Made by a program: the position numbers and the translations under genes. Shown here piece by piece: positions 23,613 to 33,765 of a stretch of 64,000 nucleotides of DNA; the stretch's first letter is position 1; each line of letters opens with the position of its first letter. The notes below the pieces were generated by a model. That model made no database searches, had not been told where the DNA came from, and saw nothing but the letters and a program-made list of their open reading frames with translations. Source of the DNA: Dallia pectoralis (taxonomy: Eukaryota; Chordata; Actinopteri; Esociformes; Umbridae); the NCBI GenBank assembly GCA_029465975.1, contig CM055756.1:13042946-13106945 (forward strand). Direction: 5' to 3'.

Positions 23613-23639
23613 AAAAAACAAACAATTCTCACTGTAAAA

Positions 23640-23925
23640 TGTTTATTGACTCATTGTCACTAAGGCACCCTGACAAAACTCCCAATTGGATTCTATTCCA
23701 CAGATAAGGAGCTTTAAAAGAGAAGGCGGAACAACCCAACTCGGTAGTTACAAAAGGTATCAATTACTAGGAAAGTCATGACTCTGGTTTTAAGAGATTT
23801 TAGTGTCAAATTCAATATGAAGTAGTTAATTAAAAAGCAGATGTGTCCATACTTAAGGGCTTTCTAAAATTTGATTGGTTAATGAACAGGCATTTCTAAA
23901 TGATTTAGAATTGAGTGATATTGAA
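23640..23925. other. Intergenic, nothing recognised
   Basis: AT-rich sequence between LINE copy 1 and the next dispersed repeat. I see no gene, repeat unit or signal in it. Confidence 0.5.
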
Positions 23926-23929
23926 TGTG

Positions 23930-24110
23930 TCACATCAATCACATTTATTTTATAAAGCCCTTTTTACAACAAACTTGTCACAAAGAGCTTTTACAAACAC
24001 CCTGCCTGAACCCAACAGAGCGAAGTTAGAAGGAAAAAACGCCGGCAAAAACCAATCAGCAGCATTCACTTCAGTGACAAAGATAGAAAATACAGCAGCG
24101 AACATCCAAA
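23930..24110. mobile_element. Dispersed fish repeat (copy 1)
   Basis: The stretch from ATCACATTTATTTTATAAAG through CTTGTCACAAAGAGCTTTTA and CCCAACAGAG resembles the segments at 35910-36100 and 36360-36450. It is a short noncoding dispersed element. Confidence 0.6.
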
Positions 24111-24570
24111 GGTAATAGAGTTTAACGACTGTAGTATTGCCCATGTATTGTTAAGCAGCCGTTCAGCGTGGTGCAACATGTTGGTTTCAGCAGGCTAATG
24201 ATGTATCTAGATCAGGGGGTTTCAAATTCGGTGAATGTGAGCCTCCCCTTAGAGTAGGTAAGGACAGCCGAGCCCCCCCTTCCCCAAAATCCCGTCCGCC
24301 TACCCTAACCCACACACGCCTCTGCAGTAAATGCCATCTTCTGTGTGTTCCAGGCAATGATGAGTTTCAATAACGACTGATAAAATCTAAATATTTTTTA
24401 ATATTGTATTTCATTTCCACTTTTTATGGGAAATTCATTAATGATTCTTTGCAACAGCAAATAACTTCCAACTTTATGCATGCCTAATTGAGGCTACTTT
24501 TAAAAATCACAGAACATCAGTAACATCAGTGAATGTTACAAATGTGAAACTTGTGTGTCTGTGTCTCAAA

Positions 24571-24887
24571 GGGATAGTTCACTTTAAAAAGAAAATTCTG
24601 TCATAGGCTACTTACCCTCAAGTTGTTTCAAACCTGTATGAATTTCTTTCTTTTGCTAAACACAAAGGAAGATATTTTGAAGAATGTCGGTTAACTTGTC
24701 CCATTGACTTCCATGGTAAGAAAAAAATATATACTATGGAGGTCAATGGGACCAGATAACTGTTTTAGTTACTGACATTCTTCAAAATATCTTGCTTTGT
24801 GATCAGCAGAAGAAAGAAATTCATGCAGGTTTGAAGCCATTTGATGGTGAGTATATGATGACAGAATTTTTATTTTAAAGAGAACAT
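24571..24887. mobile_element. Fold-back nonautonomous element nested in the hAT transposon
   Basis: The left half (GGGATAGTTCACTTTAAAAA, TTCATACAGG on the reverse, GAAGATATTTTGAAGAATGT) is repeated in inverted orientation in the right half (ACATTCTTCAAAATATCTTG, TTTTAAAGAGAAC). This forms a long hairpin of about 317 bp. It is a familiar fish MITE pattern and carries no gene. Confidence 0.85.
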
Positions 24888-25157
24888 TTGAATGCACATT
24901 GTCTCGAACACAATCAGCACAATGAACATCTCTCTGATCAATGAGGACAATGCTTTTAATTCATGCAACTCATAACGACACATAACAGTCAACTGCATTG
25001 AAGGCATGTTATCAGATCAAACATATTTTCATACTTTTTTTTAATTTCAGCAACATAAAATTTCAGATTTAAAAAACAAACAAACGCAACATCCACACGT
25101 GTCAACCACACGTGTCATCCACACGTGTCATCCACACGTGTCATTCACACGTGTCAT

Positions 25158-26980
25158 TCACCAATGAGGACGCGCTTTTGCTGCCCAGAGGTGTTCGATG
25201 CGGGGCTGCACTGCAGAGAGAAATAAACGCAAGTCCTCCTCCACCTGCAGCCTTGATCTGTATTTATTTTTAATCATGGTCAGTGCGGAAAACCCACACT
25301 CACACAAGTAGGTGGAGGTGAAGGGGATTAGGACTTGCATAGCCTTAGTGGAGATCTGGCGGAACTCGCTCTCCACAGACAACCAGAATCGCGTGATCGC
25401 CATTTATACCAGTCTCTGCTTCAAGTCCACATTCGAGCTGAGATTGACCAGGGCCTCCTCCTCCTGCAGGCTCAGTCCATCACTGGGTGTGGCGAGGAAA
25501 GCGAACGGATTTCTCACCCACTGATTTCCCATTGTGTCCTCTCCAAAATACTCGCCAAACTGATCACGCAACCCATTCAAATGCGCAACGATGACCGGTT
25601 GGACAGAATTAAGAGGCAGCCCTGTCTTCTCCGCAACATCCTCCAGAGTTGGGAACATTTCCACAGAACCTCGTTCAACACGAGCAGACCACAAGTCCAG
25701 TTTTTTCCTGAACCCAGACACTTGGTCGTGTGCCGAAAAGACGTGGCACTCTTTGCCCTGGAGAGAGGTGTTGAGGAAGTTGATCCTATCAAAGATGTCG
25801 GAAAAGATAGGCCAACATAGCGAGCCAGTTCATGTCTGCCAGATGTTTTGCCAGTGGGGAGTTAATCTCCGTGAGGAAGAGGAGGACTTCTTCGCGCAAA
25901 TCGCACAGCCTGTTGAGGACTTTGCCCCGAGAGCCACCTGACCTCGGAGTGCATGAGCAGCTGCTGGAAGTTAACGCCCATCTCATTGCAGAGAATGGAG
26001 AACAGACGGGCGTTTAAGGCATGGGATTTAATTATGTTCACAATTTTGACAGCCTCATCAAGAACGGCACCCAATTCTTGGGGCATCCTTTTTGTCGCTA
26101 AAGCCTGACGATGGACAATGCAGTGCTTCCAGACAGCCGCATGAGCAACTGCCTGCACCTGTCTTACGAGACCGCTGTGACGGCCAGTCATTGCTCCTGC
26201 CCCATCAGTGCATATACCACAACACCGGCCCCAGTCAAGGCAATTAGACTGGTAAAAGTTATTCAATGCCTTGAAAAGTTCGTCAGCTGTTGTACGGGCG
26301 GGTAGAGGCACGCAAAAAAAAAAATCTTCCTGCACACTGAGGTCTTTGATAAAGCGAACGTACACCATCAGTTGAGCACAGTGTGCAACATCAGTGGACT
26401 CGTCCAGCTGAATGGCGTGAAAGGGGCTTTCACGAACAGAGTCCAGGACCTGCTCTTTGACATCACAAGCCATGTCTGATATTCGTCACTGGATGGTATT
26501 GTCAGAGATGGGGATCGCATCAAGTTTAGCAGCAGCTGCTTCTCCCAGCATTACTGAACACATATCTCTAGCTGCAGGGAGTAGCAATGTTTCGCCGATG
26601 TTATGGGGTTTGCCTGCCTTCGCTATCCGTAGCGCGACACGATAAGATGCCTCTGTTGCCTTTATGTTAACAGTGCCAAACGACTGTATTATTGTTTTTT
26701 GTGACAGCAAATCGTCTCGCTTCCTCACAAAAAACTCAACAGGCTTGTTAACTACATTTGTGTGCCTGGTTTCAATGTGACGCCGAAGTTTGCATGGTCT
26801 CATGCTATCATTAGCCAGCACCTCCTTGCAGACCACACACTGCGGGAGAGGTGCAGCCTTGAACCCCGACCAGGTGAATCCTAACTTTATGTATTCAGGA
26901 TCATATTTCCTACGTTTTTTTTGCTGGGTCCTGTCTCCTCCCTTAAAGCTGACTTCTGTTGACTTGGGACAAGGAAACAA
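25158..26980 (-). pseudogene. ZBED/SCAND3-like hAT transposase, broken
   Basis: Reading down the - strand, 26980-26486 starts with MFPCPKSTEVSFKGG and has a BED-type zinc finger (CVVCKEVLANDS ... LRRHIETRH). 26473-25862 carries the catalytic core with FHAIQLDESTDVAHCAQL and CTDGAGAMTGRHSGL, then SEVRWLSG. 25721-25158 holds the C-terminal dimerisation part (STYLCECGFSALTMIKNKYR, LRLFLSAVQPRIEHLW). The first two pieces are in one frame with stops between them. At least one frameshift follows near 25880, and a stop at 25404-25406 splits the last part. It resembles the ZBED5/SCAND3 type of hAT protein. It cannot make a full transposase. Confidence 0.88.
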
Positions 26981-27363
26981 TGCATTTTATTAAAGCTGCA
27001 GAGTTATGAATGCTGTATGAATTCACAATCTTCCCGAAAACCTTTCAAATGGTCGCTATGACAACGTAGAACAACAAGCCTGATCTGACCAATCATAGTG
27101 CGGTCTGAGTGCGATCTGACCAATCATAGTAGATTAACATGGGAGGATTTTTGAATTTGAGAAAAATTACTACTTGTCAATCAGTCCACTCGTTTGTACC
27201 GCGCCACGAGTATCCCGCGTAGCTTTTACCTAGTATACCGCGACGCAAGTCGCTATGGTATGGTTTGTTTTTATTTTTTCTTCAAATGTCGCGTCTCCCC
27301 TGTGGCTTTTTGGTGCCCCCCAGGGGAGGAGCGCCTCACCTATTGAAAACCGCTGATCTAGAG

Positions 27364-27978
27364 CATAGACTGTATAAAGATATGGACGTAGTATCCGTGA
27401 CGTCACCCGTAGGTTTCTGAAGACCGTTTTTGAAGCCTAAAGTGGGTGTCGCCGACCGTCGCCATCTTGGCAGCGCGTCACTCCCGGATAAACAAAAATA
27501 GTCAAAGAGGCGGTACGTGGATGGAGCTGAGGAGCCTGGATGCTGTTTACTGAGTAATTATAGGCTAATTTCTTACACATATCTTTGAGGACATGTCAAA
27601 AAATACTTCCAAATATAGTCAGTGTTAATAAATGTTACGCTATTTATGAAAATGCAGGCATCAGGTAATGCGGGAATCCGCTGGACACACCCTTAATTAT
27701 GCAGAACTTTAAATATTAATCAACTAAACGGATGAGTTATAAAAAAATTCACCCCCCTCACAGTTGTTATGAAGGGCAAAATTAGCTGTATAGACCAAAG
27801 CCAAATAGAGAACCAGGCTGTAAACATGTTTTTTTCTGCTGTAAAGTTGTTCATTTTAACATGGGGGAGATACAGATTTGACTCACTTCTGGAGCCAGCC
27901 TCAAGCGGCCAGTCAATGAATTGCAGTTTAACTCACTTCCTATTGGTTTCAGGAGAGAGACCGGAAGGTTGCCACTTG
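27364..27978. mobile_element. Nonautonomous DNA element abutting the hAT transposon
   Basis: The CATAGACTGTATAAAGATAT start, GACGTCACCCGTAGGTTTCT, GCCATCTTGGCAGCGCGTCA and a right part with CAAGCGGCCAGTCAATGAAT and GGTTGCCACTTG form a unit I recognise as a common fish noncoding DNA repeat. It is flanked by ATCTAGAG on both sides (27356-27363 and 27979-27986). The left copy doubles as the right target duplication of the hAT element. Confidence 0.75.
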
Positions 27979-28149
27979 ATCTAGAGCCGTGTTATGCTAT
28001 TAGCCGCCACTGCTGATGTGCATTACCTGAACTCCAGAGTGTTGGAACTTGTTGCCAGTTGCATTGAAAAGCTCATTTCCATGCCATAATGATTTTCCTG
28101 ATAGAGGTAAGTACTCCATTTCCACAGGGTTGAGGGCTTTAGAAGCTAG

Positions 28150-30347
28150 ACATCTTTGAGATCCCTATTCACAATAGGAATTCATGCCATGGGATGGGAC
28201 TTTGGATTATTGCTAGTTTGGCGGTTGATACAGCAATTTCAGTTTCCATTTCAAGCTGCTCCCTTCTTCTCTGTAACTGTTGTTTTTGTTCCTCCAGTTC
28301 ATGCTTCTCCTTCAGACTCTGTTCTTATACATGCAGATGCTGTAGAACTGCAGCTCCCCCTACTACCAGAGCAATTAGCAACATTAGACACACTGTCTTC
28401 TGGAAGAACATCATGACCTTATTTCCATTGATTTCAACTTGTGATGAGCTATTTTCACATTCAGTTTTATCACCACCTTTGACATTGTATGTAAACCAAT
28501 TTTGCACCTCGTTGATAACATCTTTATTTGTAATAATTTTTGCTTTAAACCATGTTTGTTGCCTTTCAAGCTTATTATCATTAAACAAACCCACCAGAGA
28601 ATTATGCAATGACTTCGTCACAAAACCCAACAAACTTTGCAAAGGTGTGTTTTACTTCTGATTTGCAATCCCTTTCTGGCATTAACTCATCTCCCCATCT
28701 CATCTCATCTTCAACCGCTTATCCGGGGTCGGGTCGCGGGGTAGCAGCTCTAGCAGGGGACCCCAAACTTCCCTTTCCCGGGCAACATTAGCCAGCTCTG
28801 ACTGGGGAATCCCGAGGCGTTCCCAGGCCAGTGTGGAGATATAATCTCTCCACCTAGTCCTGGGTCTTCCCCGAGGTCTCCTCCCAGCTGGACGTGCCTG
28901 GAACACCTCTCTAGGGAGGCGCCCAGGTGGCATTCTTACTAGATGCCCGAACCACCTCAACTGGCTCCTTTCTACGCAAAGGAGCAGCGGCTCTACTCCG
29001 AGTTCCTCTCGGATGACTGAGCTTCTCACCCTATCCCTAAGGGAGAGGCCAGCCACCTTTCTGAGAAAACCCATTTCGGCCGCTTGTACCCGCGATCTCG
29101 TTCTTTCGGTCATGACCCAGCTTTCATGACCATAGGTGAGAGTAGGAACAAAGATTGACCGGTAGATCGAGAGCTTTGCCTTTCGGCTCAGCTCTCTTTT
29201 CGTCACAACGGTGCGGTGAAGCGAATGCAACACCGCCCCCGCTGCTCCGATCCTCCGACCAAACTCCCGCTCCATTGTTCCCTCACTCGCGAACAGGACC
29301 CCGAGGTACTTGAACTCCTTCACTTGGAGTAAGGACTCATTCCCTACCCGGAGTAGGCACTCCACCGGTTTCCTGCTGAGAGTCATGGCCTCAGATTTAG
29401 AGGTGCTAACCCTCATCCCAGCCGCTTCACACGCATTAACTCTAATACATTTTTTTAGATTACTTGCTTTGTTTTATTTAACCCCCTTGCATTTTTTTGC
29501 AACCATTCCTCTTTCACAAAATGCCTTGTTTAACCACCTGCTTTGGCCTTATACGCCCCATAGTCATTATTATCACTGGCAGCTCCATCCTCTGCAGGCG
29601 AGTCCAACCATGTATCAACATCAAATACGTTTTCCATTGCAACCCGTACGAACACGGAAACACAATAGTTTGAGTCAATAAGTTTCCTTTTCAGCCACCA
29701 AGCTTGGATTTACGCCCAAAAATAAGAGAATATGTCCATAAACTGTTTAGCGCTACTCGTACCTCATATGGAAGACTCAACGCGGATCCGCTTACTGTTG
29801 CCTGTTATTCCAATCTGCAGCTGTGTTGGTCCGGGTCGAACAAGCCGATGCCTCGTACTTTAAATCCACAGCCGGTATCTTGATCGCCCACCGCGGCTCC
29901 AATTGTTCCTGCACGACGGTCTCGCAGTTCGTTGTAGAATTTTCTTACTAATGTAACAGCCTTCCTGGTCGTGCCGGCGAACTTGACTTACGCGTGCTGC
30001 AGTATAGGTCCAGTAGTATAGGTCCAATAATGCACAAACGGTAAACGTTCTTTGTATATTTATTACACGCGTTTCATACATTACAAAGTGTTCCAGTGAT
30101 CCTACCTGCAATCACGTTAAGAAAACTGTGTGCTCACCCGAAACGCACACCTGGCTGAATTAGACCTATCTATAAATAGAGATAGACTACTGCCTCCTAC
30201 TGGCGAGAAAGTGCATTGGCATGTCACCACATGATAAATGCCGTTTACAGGCAGCTTCCAGCACCTTACTGCTGTACCAAAATGACCTGACTCCTTTCTG
30301 AAAGGTGAGTTTTGTTCGGGAATGACTAAACTGTACTTCACCTAACA
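28150..30347 (-). mobile_element. BEL/Pao-like LTR retrotransposon remnant (5' LTR, leader and gag-like part), tentative
   Basis: On the - strand, a TGTTAGG start (30347-30341) and a polyadenylation-like hexamer near 30060 suggest a 5' LTR. A reading frame from about 29640 begins MENVFDVDTWLDSPAED. Downstream of a later LINE insertion, 28660-28190 has LERQQTWFKAKIITNKDVIN, a Ser-rich stretch and a coiled-coil-like EKHELEEQKQQLQRRREQLE. From memory that order resembles gag-like regions of fish BEL/Pao elements. Stops and frameshifts are frequent. No pol region or 3' LTR was seen, so the family call is an inference. Confidence 0.45.
28689..29432 (-). mobile_element. 5'-truncated LINE insertion, copy 2, with target-site duplication
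   Basis: This is a - strand LINE fragment whose frame (29416-28700) is open for 238 codons: MRVSTSKSEAMTLSRKPVEC, KEFKYLGVLF, YGHESWVMTERTRSRVQAAE, then the same RWFGHLVRMPPGRLP tail as copy 1. These are the reverse-transcriptase thumb and C-terminal region, followed by a short GATGA-type tail at the 3' end (28690-28712). It is flanked by GCATTAACTC at 28679-28688 and 29433-29442. It interrupts the older BEL/Pao-like remnant. The intact frame suggests a young insertion. Confidence 0.92.
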
Positions 30348-30369
30348 GAACGGCTACTAATTATTCAAA

Positions 30370-30450
30370 AACCCCAGCTTCTCCCCAGGTCCCCATTGCA
30401 AATGAGAATTGTTTACAATCGGCCTAACTGGTAAAATAAAGTTTAAATAA
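30370..30450 (-). mobile_element. Short dispersed fish repeat (copy in reverse)
   Basis: CATTGCAAATGAGAATTGTT to CTGGTAAAATAAAGTTTAAA is the reverse complement of the repeat at 54733-54800 (TTTATTTAACCAGGTAGGCC). It is noncoding. Confidence 0.65.
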
Positions 30451-30662
30451 TAATCAAATTAAAATGTGGTGGGCTAGTAAGGCACATTCTACAAACAAAA
30501 CATTTCATGAACCATCGTTTATATTGTACAAATTCAGGTACATAATCTTAGAAATTCTTATTGAACATTTTTTCTGGTTTAAAAAATGAACACACCCTAG
30601 TGTGTTTTATACATCTGCGTACACATCATAAAATATCTTTTACTCCTAATTTCTCAAACATC

Positions 30663-33600
30663 TCACTCATGTTTGTGCTTCTGCTCGTTGCGTGCGCGAG
30701 ATGCCATGAGTTTGAAGAAGAGGTTGGGCAATAGTGTGCGAATGTAGACAGCCAGAGTGGGCAGGGGACCAGCCAATAGAATGTCTTTACTTCTGTGACG
30801 GACAGCCATAAGAACCACATCAGCAACATCCTTCGGGTCACGACCAAAAGCGGTCGTCTTATCCAGAACTTCACCAGAAAAAAAAATATTAATAAATTAC
30901 TTCATTTTGGTTTGCAGGGAGGAAGAGCACGAGAAAATAGTAAAAACAGCAAGCAAATAAGTAGAAAAGAAAATAAAGATATTTTTGAGATAGATAATAT
31001 GGAAGACATACAACAAGGAGTGCAAGAAAATAACTAGTGAAAAATAGAGTCACTGACAAAGAAGGTAGTAGACAGAGACAATGGAGGTTACTCAAGTTGG
31101 CCCCTTACCTCCATATTTAGAGCCGTCTCCGGTGATGGCGTTTAGAGACAGGTTGGTTTTTATGTACCCTGGGCTGACCACTGTTACCTGGATGTTGTAG
31201 CGCTCCAACTCAGCCCTCAGACAGTCAAAGTAGGCCTGTGTGGCGTGTTTAGAGGCCGCATCTGCTCAAAAAATACAACGTGTCAGTAACTGAAGATAGT
31301 GTTAACATATCATGATGTGTGTGCACATGTAAATAAGTATAATAATAAATATAGTTAACAGATCATGATGTGTGTGTGCATGTATAAATAAGTATGATAA
31401 TGAATATAGTTAACAGATCATGATGTGATCAGGCCTACTTTGACTGTCACTGATATGTGTAAAATAAGTATGATAATAAATACAGTTAACATATCATGAA
31501 GTGTGTGCATGTGTAAAATAAGTATGATAATAAATATATAGTTAACATATCATGAAGTGTGTGCATGTGTAAATAATTATGATAATAAATCCATAGTTAA
31601 CAGATATTCATGATTTGTGTGCAAATAAGTATGATAATAAATGCATAGTTAACAGATATTCATGATATTACTTAAGGTTTAATACATGGTATAAATAGCT
31701 GAATATCATGTTGTATAGGTAATTGAAATTCATGGTGTTTAAGTAATTGAATATTATGGTGTATAGGTAATTGAAATGCATGGTGTATAAGTAACTGATG
31801 ACCATTTAGTATAAGTAATTGAATATAATGGTGTATAAGTAATTGAATATTATGGTGTATAAGTAATTGAATATTATGGTGTATAAGTAATTGAATATTA
31901 TGGTGTATAAGTAATTGAATATTATGGTGTATAAGTAATTGAATATTATGGTGTATAAGTAATTGAATATTATGGTGTATAAGTAATTGAATATTATGGT
32001 GTATAAGTAATTGAATATTATGGTGTATAAGTAATTGAATATTATGGTGTATAAGTAACTGATGATCATTGTGTGTCCACTGATCTACTTACATGCTGAT
32101 CTGTATGGGACTGAGATCTTTCCCTGGACACTGCTGATGACCACTATTTGTCCACTACATCGGCGAACCATTGAAGGCAATAGGGCTACAGTAAACCCAA
32201 AATTCAGGGGAAAAAGATACAGGACTAAATAGAAACTGAAATGGGGAGGACTTTAAACATAACTTTTGCTATGTGAGAAAACAGAGAGAGCTTATTTGGA
32301 AATTGGGGTAAATCTTAAATAATTAACATGCATCAAAAAATGATTACCTTGAGTAAGACCTATGGGCCCAAAGTAGTTGGTATCCATAACTTTCCTCTGT
32401 ACAGAGATATGAGTGTCCAGGATGTTGCCACGGTAACTGATTCCAGCATTGTTGATGAGGATGTCCACGTGACCGTAACACCTCAGGATCTCCTCCGCAG
32501 CCATGGCAACTGTCTCAGGCGTGTTGGATAGGTCAAAGACGACCGTTCTGGGAATGTATGTCTGCCAGTGACGATGTCATAAGAAGGACTAATCTCAATT
32601 ATGTTATGTTCACGAGGTGTATGTCTGCCAGTGATGATGTCATAATAATGATGTACTGTACTGTTTCAATGACAATAAAGTTGAATCTAATCTAAATGTT
32701 TTATCCAACCAATCTCTCCCAAATGTTTTTTTGATTAATTGAGTGAAGTTAAAAAAGGCATGTCTGTTGGCGTGTGTGTATGTGTTGGTGTGTGTGTGTT
32801 GGCGTTGGTGTATGTGTTGGTGTGTGTGTATGTGTTGGTGTGTGTGTTGGCGTTGGTGTACGTGTTGGTGTGTGTGTTGGCGTTGGTGTATGTGTTGGTG
32901 TGTGTGTTGGCGTTGGTGTACGTGTTGGTGTGTGTGTGTGTTGGTGTGTGTTGGCGTTGGTGTATGTGTTGGTGTGTGTGTTGGTGTGTGTGTGTGTTGG
33001 TGTGTTGGCGTGTGTGTACCTGTCCCTGGCTGTCTTCAGCAGTGGCTATGATCTCCCGAACCACTTCTTGTAACTTGGCTTCATCTCGGCCACACAGGAC
33101 TAACTTTGCTCCAGCAACATGAAAGACCTGAGCACATTCTGCAAACATAGAAAATGTGCAGTTCACTCCTCAAGCATCTACAACTTTATTTGGTATGTGG
33201 TTTGTTCTACAATGTAATGTGTATGCAGCCAAATGTACTCAGATATTAAATATTTCAGTAATTTTACAAATTTAGCAACTTGAAGCAGTCAGTTCATACA
33301 TTTTATAGTACAGAACACCCAAACCCGGAACTCTGGCATTGAATATAAGAACCCAGAACTGCATCATTGTACATAAGAACCCACAACTGCGGCATTGTAC
33401 ATAAGAACCCAGAACTCTGGCATTGAATATAAGAACCCAGAACTCTGGCATTGAATATAGGAACCCAGAACTCTGGCATTGAATATAAGAACCCAGAACT
33501 GTGGCATTGTACATAAGAACCCAGAACTCTGGCATTGTACATAAGAACCCAGAACTCTGGCATTGTACATAAGAACCCAGAACTGTGGCAAACACTTAAA

Positions 33601-33765
33601 ACACTCACCTTTTCCCAGTCCAGAGCTAGCTCCAGTAATGACCACCACAGCGTCCTGGATAACAGACTTTTGTTTAAGCCTCTGGAGCAGCCGGTAGAAC
33701 AGAACTAGCCCCAGACCACCCAGTACCAACGGCACCAGTCCCTCTGTCACACGCTCCATGGACAT
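30663..33765 (-). CDS. dhrs7b: Dehydrogenase/reductase SDR family member 7B, 6 exons, complete
   Basis: Exons in order are 33765-33609, 33138-33020, 32561-32348, 32185-32093, 31261-31109 and 30868-30663, with AG/GT borders and matching phases, giving 313 residues (human DHRS7B is about 325). The N-terminus MSMERVTEGLVPLVLGGLGL has a membrane segment at about residues 9-25. The short-chain dehydrogenase fold shows TGASSGLGK (44-52), NNAG (129-132), the catalytic Ser in ISS (181-182) and YAASK (195-199, catalytic Tyr and Lys). The tail LFFKLMASRARNEQKHKHE matches the family. It is an NAD(P)H-dependent reductase; human DHRS7B (PexRAP) reduces acyl-dihydroxyacetone phosphate in peroxisomal/ER ether-lipid synthesis. 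tmem11 lies upstream on the same strand. Three of its five introns carry clear tandem arrays. Confidence 0.95.
31300..31665. repeat. Degenerate tandem repeat of about 60 bp, 6 copies, in a dhrs7b intron
   Basis: Units contain AGTTAACATATCATGATGTG, TGTGCATGTGTAAATAAGTA and TGATAATAAATA. The copies are diverged. One unit (31430-31448) contains an inverted 19-bp copy of dhrs7b exon sequence. Confidence 0.85.
31690..32060. repeat. 24-bp minisatellite, about 14 copies
   Basis: The unit is GTGTATAAGTAATTGAATAT plus TATG. It fills most of the dhrs7b intron between exons 32185-32093 and 31261-31109. Confidence 0.96.
32619..32646 (-). repeat. Duplicate of the dhrs7b exon-3 acceptor region
   Basis: TGTATGTCTGCCAGTGATGA plus TGTCATAA repeats the stretch at 32555-32582 with one base change. 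On the - strand this is a copy of the real acceptor (CTGGCAG|ACATAC) placed 63 bp upstream of it. Confidence 0.85.
32650..32695 (+). mobile_element. LINE 3' tail fragment
   Basis: TTTCAATGACAATAAAGTTG followed by AATCTAATCTAA is a typical L2-type LINE 3' end. Only the tail is present. Confidence 0.5.
32760..33018. repeat. GTGTTGGCGTTGGTGTAT-type minisatellite
   Basis: The array is degenerate, with units of about 30-48 bp built from GTGTTGGTGTGTGTGTTGGC. It begins right at the donor of dhrs7b exon 33138-33020. Confidence 0.93.
33309..33595. repeat. 28-bp minisatellite, about 10 copies
   Basis: The unit is AGAACCCAGAACTCTGGCAT plus TGAATATA (or TGTACATA). It lies in dhrs7b intron 1. Confidence 0.95.

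Larger units (their letters stand above)
24213..27355 (-). mobile_element. hAT transposon, 3.1 kb, inactivated
   Basis: The terminal inverted repeats are CAGGGGGTTTCAAATTCGG at the left and, read inward from the right, CAGCGGTTTTCAATAGGTG. The 8-bp target duplication is ATCTAGAT (24205-24212) and ATCTAGAG (27356-27363). These features fit the hAT superfamily. The transposase lies on the - strand in pieces (separate entry). A fold-back element is nested at 24571-24887. Confidence 0.93.

Noticed and set aside
27364..27560. GCCATCTTGGCAGCGCGTCA as a promoter YY1 site with a CpG-rich start region
   Set aside because: It belongs to a common dispersed DNA element and no gene starts next to it.
28325..28642. 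A 105-codon - strand frame with a membrane-like segment (MLLIALVVGGAAVL) as a possible membrane protein
   Set aside because: The hydrophobic stretch is out of frame with the likely gag-like Ser-rich sequence of the retroelement remnant. The coiled-coil part continues after an in-frame stop. Best read as decayed transposon.
30795..31037. An 80-codon + strand frame
   Set aside because: AT-rich intron and antisense of the last dhrs7b exon.
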